Both the position numbers and the translations under genes were made by a program. Positions 6,641-13,242 of a stretch of DNA of 17,088 nt are shown here, in pieces. Every line of letters starts with the position of its first letter. Position 1 is the first letter of the stretch. A model generated the notes under the pieces. That model was not told where the DNA came from and did not search any database. It worked only from the letters and a program-made list of their open reading frames with translations. Source of the DNA: JACVRW01 sp035705985 (lineage in GTDB: Bacteria > Actinomycetota > Thermoleophilia > Solirubrobacterales > Thermoleophilaceae); contig DASSVP010000068.1 of the NCBI GenBank assembly GCA_035705985.1, forward strand, positions 1 through 17,088, written 5' to 3'.

Positions 6641-7777
6641 TCAGCCGATCCTCAAGAGGCCGCGGTCGTAGTCGTGCAACCGCTCGGCGCCGTCCGCGGT
6701 GACCGCCACGAGCTCCCCCGTCTGAACTCCCGCGCTCTCGTCGCGCGTCACGACGTTCGGCTGGATCACGATTGTCATGCCCTCCTCGAGCGTGAAGTCG
6801 GGGACCTCCTCGAGCGCCCGCGTCTTGTCACCCAGCACCGGCGGCAGATAGCCGCCCACGAAGCCGTGCACGAGGTCGTCGCGGGTCGTGAACCCCGCGT
6901 CTCCGATGGCGCTCGAGGCCTCCACGAGCTCGGCCGCGGTGGCGCCCGGGCGCACGCGCTCGAACAGCGCGTCGAAGGCGGCGTCCGCCACCTCGTGAAG
7001 CTCGCGGTGGAGCGGGGATGGCTCCTCGCCGACCGCGAAGGTGCGCAGGAGCTGGCCGGTGTAGTCCCAGAAGGACGCGCTGATCTCGCAGGCGAGGACG
7101 TCGCCCTGCCTCAGCGGCCGCGCGGCGGGCCACTGCGCGGGCACGCTGCCGGCCCCGAAGTAGTGGATGTGCGTCGTGCCGCCACGGCCGACATAGGCCC
7201 GCTCGGCCAGGTTGCCGAGCTCGCGCTCGTCGGTGCCCGGGCCCGCCCCCTCGTGAACCGCGCGGACGGCCTCGTCCGTGAAGCCGCAGCCGATGCGAAG
7301 CCAGTCGAGCTCCTCGGCTGACTTGCGCAGCCGCAGCCGCGTGTAGGCGTCGTCCAGCGGCACCGGCGTGGCGAAGTCCGAGAGCGCTGCGAACGGCCTG
7401 TAGCCGAGCGGGCCGATCACCGCGACGCGCGAGCCGCGTGCGCCTCGGCCCTCCAACTCCTCGATCGCGGTGGCCATCGGCTTCGGGCCGGCCCAGCGAA
7501 CGTCGGCCTCGGTGGCGATTCGCTCCGCGTTCGGAATGTGGTTGTAGAAGTTGACGAGCAGCACGTCCGGCTCGCCGGGCGTGAACACGCACAGCGCCTC
7601 CCGGGTGACGGGCCAGCGGGTCAGCCAGCCCACGGCCGGCCCCGCCCTGTTGGCCCCGTAGATCAGTGCGTGCTCGGCTCCGGCGTCCGCGAGCTCGGCT
7701 GCGAGCGCGTCGCGCCGCCGGCCCATCTCCGCGTCCGAGAAGCGCGGGTACGGGAGCGTCTCGGTCACGGCGGTCAC
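6641..7777 (-). CDS. M24 family (creatinase/prolidase fold) protein lacking metal ligands
   Basis: A 378-residue protein with the two-domain layout of creatinase/aminopeptidase P: N-terminal domain (1-150) and pita-bread domain (155-375). Of the five metal ligands of M24 peptidases (Asp, Asp, His, Glu, Glu) only the histidine is in place (VHGFVGG, H304). The first Asp is E231 (ACEIS), the second is Q242 (GQLLRT), the first Glu is Q339 (VIQPNV) and the second falls at G354 beside E355 (TGELV). This resembles creatinase, a metal-free member hydrolysing a C-N bond, so a hydrolase or lyase of a small molecule is more likely than a peptidase. The GTG at 7777 overlaps the preceding stop as GTGA; a longer frame to 7945 was rejected for that reason. 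Confidence 0.85.
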   Translation of the reverse strand: MTAVTETLPYPRFSDAEMGRRRDALAAELADAGAEHALIYGANRAGPAVGWLTRWPVTREALCVFTPGEPDVLLVNFYNHIPNAERIATEADVRWAGPKPMATAIEELEGRGARGSRVAVIGPLGYRPFAALSDFATPVPLDDAYTRLRLRKSAEELDWLRIGCGFTDEAVRAVHEGAGPGTDERELGNLAERAYVGRGGTTHIHYFGAGSVPAQWPAARPLRQGDVLACEISASFWDYTGQLLRTFAVGEEPSPLHRELHEVADAAFDALFERVRPGATAAELVEASSAIGDAGFTTRDDLVHGFVGGYLPPVLGDKTRALEEVPDFTLEEGMTIVIQPNVVTRDESAGVQTGELVAVTADGAERLHDYDRGLLRIG

Positions 7778-8793
7778 GGCCGCACCACCAGCCTCCGGCC
7801 GGCGGACGTCGCGAGACGCTCCCACGCCGTACCGATGTCGGCGATCGGCAGCACCTCCGTGTCGAGCTCGAGCGGGCGCCCCGCCCGCGCCGCCAGCTCG
7901 TGCGCGCGGGCAAGGGCCGCCTGGCGCTCCTGCGGTGACGCCCACGCTCCCGAGTGACCGACCATGGTCACGCGTCGGTTGCGGAGCGGGATGCCCGACA
8001 GCTCGGAGACAGGCGACGCCGCCTGCCCGAAGCTCACGTAGACGCCATCACGGGTGAGCGACTCGATCACCGCCCGCGCCGGCGCGCCCCAGAGCGGGTC
8101 CAGCGCCACGTCGAGCCGCCCGCCCGCCGCCTCGCCGAAGAGCGCTCTCAGCTCCTCCGCCGTCAGTCCCTCGCTCAGCTCGACCGTCGCATCCGCACCG
8201 AGCGCGCGCACCCGGTCCAGCCGCTCGCGGTTGCGGCCTGCTCCGACGACCCGCGCCGCGCCCATGAGCTTCGCGAGCTGCACCGCGATCGTCCCGACCG
8301 CGCCCGTTGCGGCCGTCACGAGCACGTGCGCCCCGGCGAGGGACGCACCGGCGGCCTGCGCGCGCTCCAGGCACATCAGCGCGGTGAAGACCGGGACGCC
8401 GAGGGCGGCGGCGGCGGTGTCGTCGAGCTCGTCGCCGATCGGCGCGATCGAAGCCTGCGACGCGCGGTCCGAGGTGTCCGGCTCCTCCGGCGCCACCGTG
8501 TACTCAGCGAGTGCGCCGTCGCGGCCGTAGCCCGGATGCACGAACTCCACCCGGACGCGTGTCCCGGGCGCGAGCCGCTCTCCCTCCTCGACCACGCCGA
8601 CGCCCTCGAGGCCGATCACGTAGGGCGGCCGCGGCGGGCCGTCGAAGAAATGGCCGTTCCAGATGTGCAGCTCGACGGGGTTGAGCGCCGCCGCTCGCAC
8701 CCGGACGAGAGCCTCGCCCGGGCCGCGCTTCGGCTCGGGGAGCTCCGTGGCCGCCGGCGGGCGGCCGATCTCCTCGACGACGGCTGCCCGCAC
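7774..8793 (-). CDS. Zinc-independent MDR family oxidoreductase (quinone oxidoreductase-like)
   Basis: A 339-residue medium-chain dehydrogenase/reductase. The N-terminal GroES-like domain contains ALNPVELHIWNG (37-48), where the catalytic zinc cysteine of alcohol dehydrogenases is absent, as in NADPH:quinone oxidoreductases and enoyl reductases. The nucleotide-binding motif is TAATGAVG (160-167), and the A-R-V-V-G-A-G-R-N-R stretch after the second strand suggests NADPH. It would reduce an alpha,beta-unsaturated carbonyl or quinone-like intermediate. The GTG at 8793 has AGGTGG eight bases upstream, within the last codons and stop of the preceding M24 gene, 12 bases away. Its own stop overlaps the next start by four bases (GTGA). 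Substrate not determined. Confidence 0.88.
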   Translation of the reverse strand: MRAAVVEEIGRPPAATELPEPKRGPGEALVRVRAAALNPVELHIWNGHFFDGPPRPPYVIGLEGVGVVEEGERLAPGTRVRVEFVHPGYGRDGALAEYTVAPEEPDTSDRASQASIAPIGDELDDTAAAALGVPVFTALMCLERAQAAGASLAGAHVLVTAATGAVGTIAVQLAKLMGAARVVGAGRNRERLDRVRALGADATVELSEGLTAEELRALFGEAAGGRLDVALDPLWGAPARAVIESLTRDGVYVSFGQAASPVSELSGIPLRNRRVTMVGHSGAWASPQERQAALARAHELAARAGRPLELDTEVLPIADIGTAWERLATSAGRRLVVRP

Positions 8794-8805
8794 CTAGGCG
8801 GCCAC

Positions 8806-10170
8806 CTAGAGCCGGACCGGGTCGCCGCTGGGCATGCGGCCGTTGCCCGGGACCGCCTCGTGCGTCTCCGCGTCGAGCCGCGTGTTCAGATTCGACTGGC
8901 GGTCGCGCTCGAGCGGGAGCGTGCCGCCGACCGTGTAGTACGGCTTCCCCGCTATCACGAGATCCTCCGACGGGAAGCGGGTGATCACCTCGCAACCGTC
9001 GGCCGTCACCACGAGCTGCTCCTCGATCCGCGCGGCGGACCACCCGTCGCTCGACGGCCAGAACGTCTCCAGCGCGAACACCATGCCCTCCTGGATCTCC
9101 TCGGGATGGTCGAGCGAGACGAGCCGGCTGAAGATCGGCTTCTCCCAGATCGCGAGGCCGACGCCGTGGCCGAACTGCAGCGCGAAGGCAGCCTCCTCGT
9201 CCGGGAAGCCGAACTCCTCGGCCTTCGGCCACACCTGCACGACCTCTCCCGTCGTGACGCCGGGCCTGATCATCTCGATGGCGGCGTCGAGGTAGTAGCG
9301 GCAGCGCTTGTACGCGTCCACCAGCGGCCTCGACGCGCTCGCGATCGCGAACGTGCGGTAGTAGCACGTGCGATAGCCCATGAAGCTGTGGAGGATGTCG
9401 AAGTAGGCGGGGTCGCCGGGGCGGAGCGCGCGGTCCGTGTAGACGTGCGGGTGGGGGCTGCAGCGCTCGCCCGAGATGGCGTTGACCCCCTCTACGAACT
9501 CGGAGCCCATGTCGTACAGCACCTTGTTCACCAGGCCGACGCACTCGTTCTCGCGCATGCCGGGCCGCATGGCGCGGTAGAGCTCCTCGTACGCGGCGTC
9601 GACCATCATGCAGGCCGTGTTCAGCAGCGTGATCTCGTCCTGCGTCTTGATCATGCGCGCCTCCTGCATGAGCTGCTGGCCGTCGACGACCTGCACGCCC
9701 GCCTTCTGAAGCGCGAACAGGACGGCCGGCTCGACCGCGTCCACACCCACGGGCTCGCCGAGAAGGCCGCGCTGCTCGAGCTCCACGCGAATCTTCTCGG
9801 CCACGTTCTCCGCGCGGCCCGACTCCGGCGACATCGCACCGCGCAGCGTGGAGATGCCCGCGCGGGAGCGGCCGTCGGCCAGCCACGGGTTGTAGAGCTG
9901 GTGGTGGCGGGCCGCCGAGCCGAAGTCCCACATGATCGGCTCGTCGCGCTGGGGGAGGAGGCAGAAGCGATTCAGCTTGTCCTGCGCCCAGGTGCCGATG
10001 TGAGTTGCCGTGATGTAGCGGATGTTCGTCATGTCGAAGCAGAGCAGGGCACCGAGCTCCGACTCGGCCAGCAGCGACGAGATCCGCGCGAGCCGCTCCT
10101 CGCGCAGCCGGTCGAAGCGCACGCGCTCCTCCCAGTCCACGGCCATCGTCCCGTACGTGTGCAATGCCAT
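8806..10170 (-). CDS. M24 family protein, DddP/prolidase-like, with one metal ligand replaced
   Basis: A 454-residue M24B-fold protein and first gene of the minus operon. The layout recalls prolidases and, from memory, the DMSP lyase DddP: FDMTNIRY (45-52), an IMWDF motif (79-83), EARMIKTQDE (170-179) and the pita-bread domain. Metal ligands: D258 (YFDIL), H335 (FGHGVG), E368 (FALETF) and E383 (RIEEQ) are present, but the second Asp, expected in the D-x-x-R-T motif, is C269 (CYYRT). A tail of about 50 residues follows the usual C-terminus. The ATG at 10170 fits the family and has an AGGTGG-like site upstream; a longer frame to 10305 would run through the operators. Function could be a peptidase, C-N hydrolase or lyase; DMSP cleavage is not claimed. 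Confidence 0.85.
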   Translation of the reverse strand: MALHTYGTMAVDWEERVRFDRLREERLARISSLLAESELGALLCFDMTNIRYITATHIGTWAQDKLNRFCLLPQRDEPIMWDFGSAARHHQLYNPWLADGRSRAGISTLRGAMSPESGRAENVAEKIRVELEQRGLLGEPVGVDAVEPAVLFALQKAGVQVVDGQQLMQEARMIKTQDEITLLNTACMMVDAAYEELYRAMRPGMRENECVGLVNKVLYDMGSEFVEGVNAISGERCSPHPHVYTDRALRPGDPAYFDILHSFMGYRTCYYRTFAIASASRPLVDAYKRCRYYLDAAIEMIRPGVTTGEVVQVWPKAEEFGFPDEEAAFALQFGHGVGLAIWEKPIFSRLVSLDHPEEIQEGMVFALETFWPSSDGWSAARIEEQLVVTADGCEVITRFPSEDLVIAGKPYYTVGGTLPLERDRQSNLNTRLDAETHEAVPGNGRMPSGDPVRL

Positions 10171-10195
10171 TCCGCCACCTTGCCCGGTCGAGTGC

Positions 10196-10209
10196 TGCAA
10201 ACGATTGCA
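10196..10209. promoter_or_regulatory. LacI/GalR-type operator, minus-operon side
   Basis: TGCAAACGATTGCA, a palindrome around a central CG with one mismatched pair. It fits the TGCAANCGNTTGCA pattern bound by LacI-family dimers. It lies 26 bases upstream of the start codon of the large M24 gene. Confidence 0.8.
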
Positions 10210-10230
10210 CGGCGCGTGCGTGGGCGTCAA
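10201..10230 (-). promoter_or_regulatory. Candidate promoter of the minus operon
   Basis: TTGACG (10230-10225) as -35 and AATCGT (10206-10201, spacing 18) or CAATCG (10207-10202, spacing 17) as -10, inside the operator. A transcript start near 10194 would leave a short leader of about 24 bases carrying the AGGTGG ribosome binding site. The -35 is good; the -10 is weak. Confidence 0.5.
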
Positions 10231-10241
10231 CCTCGCCATGC

Positions 10242-10271
10242 TTGACACGTCCTCCGAGTCTGTGCAAACGT
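10242..10271 (+). promoter_or_regulatory. Candidate promoter of the plus operon
   Basis: A consensus TTGACA (10242-10247) is followed, at spacing 17 or 18, by CAAACG (10265-10270) or AAACGT (10266-10271) within the operator. The predicted transcript start falls at about 10278-10280, on the ATG, so the message may be leaderless. The -35 is exact; the -10 is weak. Confidence 0.5.
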
Positions 10272-10276
10272 TTGCA
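10263..10276. promoter_or_regulatory. LacI/GalR-type operator, plus-operon side (perfect palindrome)
   Basis: TGCAAACGTTTGCA reads the same on both strands and is a textbook LacI/GalR-family half-site pair around CG. It ends three bases before the ATG of the first plus-strand gene. Its centre is 67 bases from the centre of the other operator. Confidence 0.88.
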
Positions 10277-10279
10277 GCA

Positions 10280-11245
10280 ATGGGGGACTCGGAACTGAGG
10301 GGCAAGACGCTCGGCTGGGTGGGGACGGGCCGGATGGGGTACGCGCTCGCGACCCGCCTGCTCGACGCGGGCTGCGACCTGGCCGTCTACAACCGCACGC
10401 GCGCGAAGGCGGAGCCGCTGGCGGAGCTGGGCGCAAAGGTCGTGGACACGCCGGCCGAGCTGGCCGACCGCGAGATCGTCTTCACGATGGTCGCCGGCCC
10501 GGAGGACTTCAAGGCCGTCGTGCTCGGCGAGGACGGGCTGCTGTCGCGCTCCGACGCCGCGCCGGCGGTGATCGTGGACTCGTCGACGATCTCGCCCGAC
10601 GCGTCCGCCGAGGTCCGGGCCCAGACGGAGGGTCGCGACGTCGCGCTGCTCGCGGCGCCCGTCAGCGGGAACCCGTCGGTGGTCGATGCCGGCAAGCTGA
10701 CGGTCGTCGTGTCGGGGCCGTCCGACGCCTGGGAGGCCGCGCGGCCGTATCTCGAGCTGTTCGGAATCGGAGCGACCTACGTGGGGGAGGGCGACGTCGC
10801 CCGCCTCGTGAAGATCTGCCACAACCTGATGCTCGGCGTCGTCGCTCAGTCGCTCGCCGAGATCACGGTGCTCGCCGAGAAGGGCGGAGTGTCACGCGCG
10901 GCGTTCCTCGAATTCCTCAACAAGAGCGTGATGGGCTCGATGTTCACTGGCTACAAGACGCCTGCGATCGTCAACCTGGACTTCACGCCCACGTTCACCC
11001 CGGCGCTCCTCTACAAGGACTTCCATCTCGGCTTCGAGGCGGCCGAGGAGCACGGTGTGCCGATGCCGGTGGCGGCGGCCGCCCAGCAGGCCGTTCAGTC
11101 GCTCATGGGATTCGGCTACCACGACACCGACTTCATGGCGCTGCTGGAGCTCGAGGCGCGCGCATCGGGACTCGAGCTCGAGTCCGAGAACGTGCCGGTG
11201 AGCGACGGGCTACAGGAGCCCGGGCGCGTCGAGGTCGCGCCCTAG
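10280..11245 (+). CDS. Beta-hydroxyacid dehydrogenase (3-hydroxyisobutyrate dehydrogenase family)
   Basis: A 321-residue NAD(P)-dependent oxidoreductase of the HIBADH/tartronate-semialdehyde reductase family, first gene of the plus operon. Seen: N-terminal nucleotide motif GWVGTGRMG (12-20) with NRT (38-40) after the second strand, suggesting NADP preference; substrate motif APVSGNPSVVDAGKL (126-140); and the catalytic lysine K178 in VKICHNLM, where the usual NN pair reads HN. It would interconvert a 3-hydroxyacid and its semialdehyde. ATG 10280 is chosen because it directly precedes the family N-terminus and lies just after the operator; there is no Shine-Dalgarno sequence. An in-frame ATG at 10238 would place the operator inside the gene and is less likely. 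The next gene begins two bases after the stop. Confidence 0.88.
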   Translation: MGDSELRGKTLGWVGTGRMGYALATRLLDAGCDLAVYNRTRAKAEPLAELGAKVVDTPAELADREIVFTMVAGPEDFKAVVLGEDGLLSRSDAAPAVIVDSSTISPDASAEVRAQTEGRDVALLAAPVSGNPSVVDAGKLTVVVSGPSDAWEAARPYLELFGIGATYVGEGDVARLVKICHNLMLGVVAQSLAEITVLAEKGGVSRAAFLEFLNKSVMGSMFTGYKTPAIVNLDFTPTFTPALLYKDFHLGFEAAEEHGVPMPVAAAAQQAVQSLMGFGYHDTDFMALLELEARASGLELESENVPVSDGLQEPGRVEVAP

Positions 11246-11247
11246 CG

Positions 11248-12246
11248 ATGGCGGGGACGCAGACGGAGCGCGCTCACGAGCGGCAGGACCAGCCCGGCGA
11301 GTCGCCCGCGGAGTACCTCGATCGCTACGGGCGCATGCGGCTGATCCGGCGCTTCGAGCAGGAGATCCACCGGCTCTTCCTCAAGGGCGAGGTGCACGGC
11401 ACCACCCACCTGTCCGCCGGGCAGGAGGCCGTGCCGGTCGGCGTCTGCTCGGCGCTCGAGCCGGACGACTACGTGGCGGGCACCTACCGGGGCCACGGTC
11501 ACGCGCTCGCCAAGGGCACCGAACCCGAGGCGCTCGCCGCCGAGATGCTCGGCCGCGCGACCGGCGTCTGCGGCGGGCGCGCCGGATCGATGAACGTGAT
11601 CGACCTCGACCACGGCCTCGTGGGCTGCTTCGGGATCGTCGGCGGCAGCATCGCCGCCGCGACGGGTGCGGCGGTCTCCGCGCAACGCCAGGGCAAGGTG
11701 GCCGTGGCCTTCTTCGGCGACGGTGCCTCGAACCAGGGCTACTTCCACGAGTGCCTGAACTGGGCCCAGGTGTTCGACCTTCCCGTGGTCTACGTGTGCG
11801 AGAACAACTTCTACGGCGAGTTCACGCCGATGGCGAGCGTCACCGCCGGCGGCGAGATCGGCATCCGCGCCGCCTCGTTCGGAATGCAGTCTCAGGTGCT
11901 GGACGGAAACGACCTCTGGGCGGTGCGCGAGGCCGCCGTCGAGGCGGTCTCGCGCGCGCGCGGGGGGGCCGGCCCGACGCTGCTCGAGTGCCAGACGTAC
12001 CGCCACTACGGCCACTCGAAGTCCGACCCCGCGAAGTACCGGCCGCCCGACGAGGTGGAGCGCTGGCTCGCGCGCGACCCGCTCGACCTCGCCCGCGCAC
12101 GGCTCCTCGACCTGGGGTTGAGCGAGGACGAGGTCTCCGCCAAGGACGCCGAGATCGACGGGCAGATGGACCGCGCCGTGGACGCCGCGCTGGCGGCGCC
12201 GTACCCCGACCCGGAGAAGGACTCCGGCGGGGAGTTCAAGGCGTGA
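11248..12246 (+). CDS. Thiamine-dependent dehydrogenase E1 component, alpha subunit
   Basis: A 332-residue E1 alpha of the pyruvate/branched-chain 2-oxoacid/acetoin dehydrogenase family. The thiamine diphosphate motif begins at GDGASNQG (157-164) and ends at CENN (184-187), about 30 residues as expected. Other family marks are GTYRGHGHALAKG (78-90), GRAGSMN (110-116), GIVGGSIAAATGAA and the loop TYRHYGHSKSD. With E1 beta it forms a heterotetramer that decarboxylates a 2-oxoacid, or cleaves acetoin, and passes the acyl group to lipoyl-E2. The active-site details do not let me choose between pyruvate, branched-chain oxoacids and acetoin; the sequence feels closest to AcoA-type proteins. Its stop overlaps the E1 beta start (GTGA). 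No E2 or E3 gene is in the window. Confidence 0.92.
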   Translation: MAGTQTERAHERQDQPGESPAEYLDRYGRMRLIRRFEQEIHRLFLKGEVHGTTHLSAGQEAVPVGVCSALEPDDYVAGTYRGHGHALAKGTEPEALAAEMLGRATGVCGGRAGSMNVIDLDHGLVGCFGIVGGSIAAATGAAVSAQRQGKVAVAFFGDGASNQGYFHECLNWAQVFDLPVVYVCENNFYGEFTPMASVTAGGEIGIRAASFGMQSQVLDGNDLWAVREAAVEAVSRARGGAGPTLLECQTYRHYGHSKSDPAKYRPPDEVERWLARDPLDLARARLLDLGLSEDEVSAKDAEIDGQMDRAVDAALAAPYPDPEKDSGGEFKA

Positions 12247-13232
12247 GCGAGCAGCTCGAGTTCCGCCGCGCGATCCGCGACGCGATCGACGAGGAGATCG
12301 AGCGCGACCCGGCGGTCGTGTTCTTCGGCGAGGATGTCGCCGCCCCCGGCGGGGTGTTCATGACCACGCCCGGCCTCCACGAGAAGCACGGGCAGGAGCG
12401 GGTGTTCGACACGCCGATCTCCGAGCTCGCCATGGCTGGCGCGGCGTTCGGCGCCGCGGTCACCGGGCTGCGGCCGGTGATCGAGATCATGTTCGGCGAC
12501 TTCATGGCGCTGCCGATGGACAGCCTCGTGAACCAGTCGGCGAAGTTCTGGTACGTGTCGAACGAGCAGGCGAGCGTGCCGCTCGTCGTGCGCTCGGCGG
12601 TCGGCGCCGGCGGCCGCTTCGGCGCGATGCACTCGCAGATACACGGCACCTGGTTCCAGGGGATCCCGGGGATCAAGATCGTCGCGCCCTCGAGCCCCGC
12701 CGACGCTAAGGGCCTGCTGAAGTCGGCGATCCGTGACGACAACCCGGTGATCTTCCTCGAGCACAAGCGCCTGTATTCGGTCAAGGGACCGCAGCCCACC
12801 GAGGAGACCGTCCCGATCGGCAGGGCCGCCGTCGTGCGCAAGGGGAGCGACGTGACCATCGTGTCCGCCCTGCGCGGGGTGCGCGACTCGCTCGAGGCCG
12901 CCGAGCAGCTCGCCGGCGACGGCATCGACGCGGAGGTCGTGGACATCCGCTCGCTGCGGCCGCTCGACCACGAGACGGTGCTCGGGTCGGTGGCGAAGAC
13001 GAACCGGATCCTGGTCGTGGAGGAGGGGCCGCGCGTCGGCGGCTGGGCCGCCAACCTGCTCGGGATCGTCGCCGCCGAGGGGCTCGACGAGCTCGACGAC
13101 GCCTGGATACTCACGACGGGCGACACGCCCGCTCCGTACAGCCCGACGCTCGAGGACGCGTGGCTGCCGGGCGGCGCGGAGATCGCCGCCGCCGTGCGCG
13201 AGCGGCTGGGCGTGGCCGCAGCCTCGTCCTGA
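12243..13232 (+). CDS. Thiamine-dependent dehydrogenase E1 component, beta subunit
   Basis: A 329-residue transketolase-like E1 beta partner of the preceding gene. Seen: FFGEDVAAPGGVF (27-39), DTPISELAMAG (56-66) with the conserved glutamate E61 that activates thiamine, GAMHSQ (128-133) with the active-site histidine H130, IPGIKIVAPSSPADAKGLLKSAI, and the C-terminal transketolase domain with VVDIRSLRPLD and EEGPRVGG. The GTG at 12243 overlaps the alpha stop by four bases and has GGAG eight bases upstream; the frame is open far upstream but the protein begins normally here. Together with E1 alpha it would decarboxylate a 2-oxoacid or acetoin generated in this locus, using E2/E3 encoded elsewhere. 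Confidence 0.92.
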   Translation: MSEQLEFRRAIRDAIDEEIERDPAVVFFGEDVAAPGGVFMTTPGLHEKHGQERVFDTPISELAMAGAAFGAAVTGLRPVIEIMFGDFMALPMDSLVNQSAKFWYVSNEQASVPLVVRSAVGAGGRFGAMHSQIHGTWFQGIPGIKIVAPSSPADAKGLLKSAIRDDNPVIFLEHKRLYSVKGPQPTEETVPIGRAAVVRKGSDVTIVSALRGVRDSLEAAEQLAGDGIDAEVVDIRSLRPLDHETVLGSVAKTNRILVVEEGPRVGGWAANLLGIVAAEGLDELDDAWILTTGDTPAPYSPTLEDAWLPGGAEIAAAVRERLGVAAASS

Positions 13233-13242
13233 GCTGCCACGC

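Larger units (their letters stand above)
10171..10279. promoter_or_regulatory. Divergent promoter-operator region of the nine-gene locus
   Basis: The 109 bases between the two outward-reading operons hold two LacI/GalR-type palindromes and two back-to-back -35-like boxes. The layout is exactly symmetric around position 10236: each -35 box lies 15 bases from its own operator, and the operator covers the place where the -10 box should be. This argues for simultaneous repression of both operons by one repressor. No repressor gene is in the window. Confidence 0.75.

Noticed and set aside
8806..10170. Naming the large M24 protein as DMSP lyase DddP
   Set aside because: The layout is similar, from memory, but a ligand aspartate is replaced by cysteine and a second nearby Asp expected in DddP reads as Leu. 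Nothing else in the locus is specific for DMSP use.
7954..10245. Very long plus-strand open frame opposite the MDR and large M24 genes (and similarly a long minus-strand frame at 8504-10822)
   Set aside because: The product is rich in Arg, His, Ala, Gly and Leu without domain motifs, as expected from the antisense or shifted frame of GC-rich genes. The opposing genes have complete family motifs.
10196..10276. CcpA-type cre sites
   Set aside because: The palindromes resemble cre sites because CcpA belongs to the LacI family, but CcpA is a Firmicutes regulator and this genome looks actinobacterial. A local LacI-family repressor is the simpler reading.
10238..10279. Upstream ATG 10238 as the start of the beta-hydroxyacid dehydrogenase
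   Set aside because: It would put the promoter's -35 and the operator inside the coding region and add 14 residues not typical of the family.
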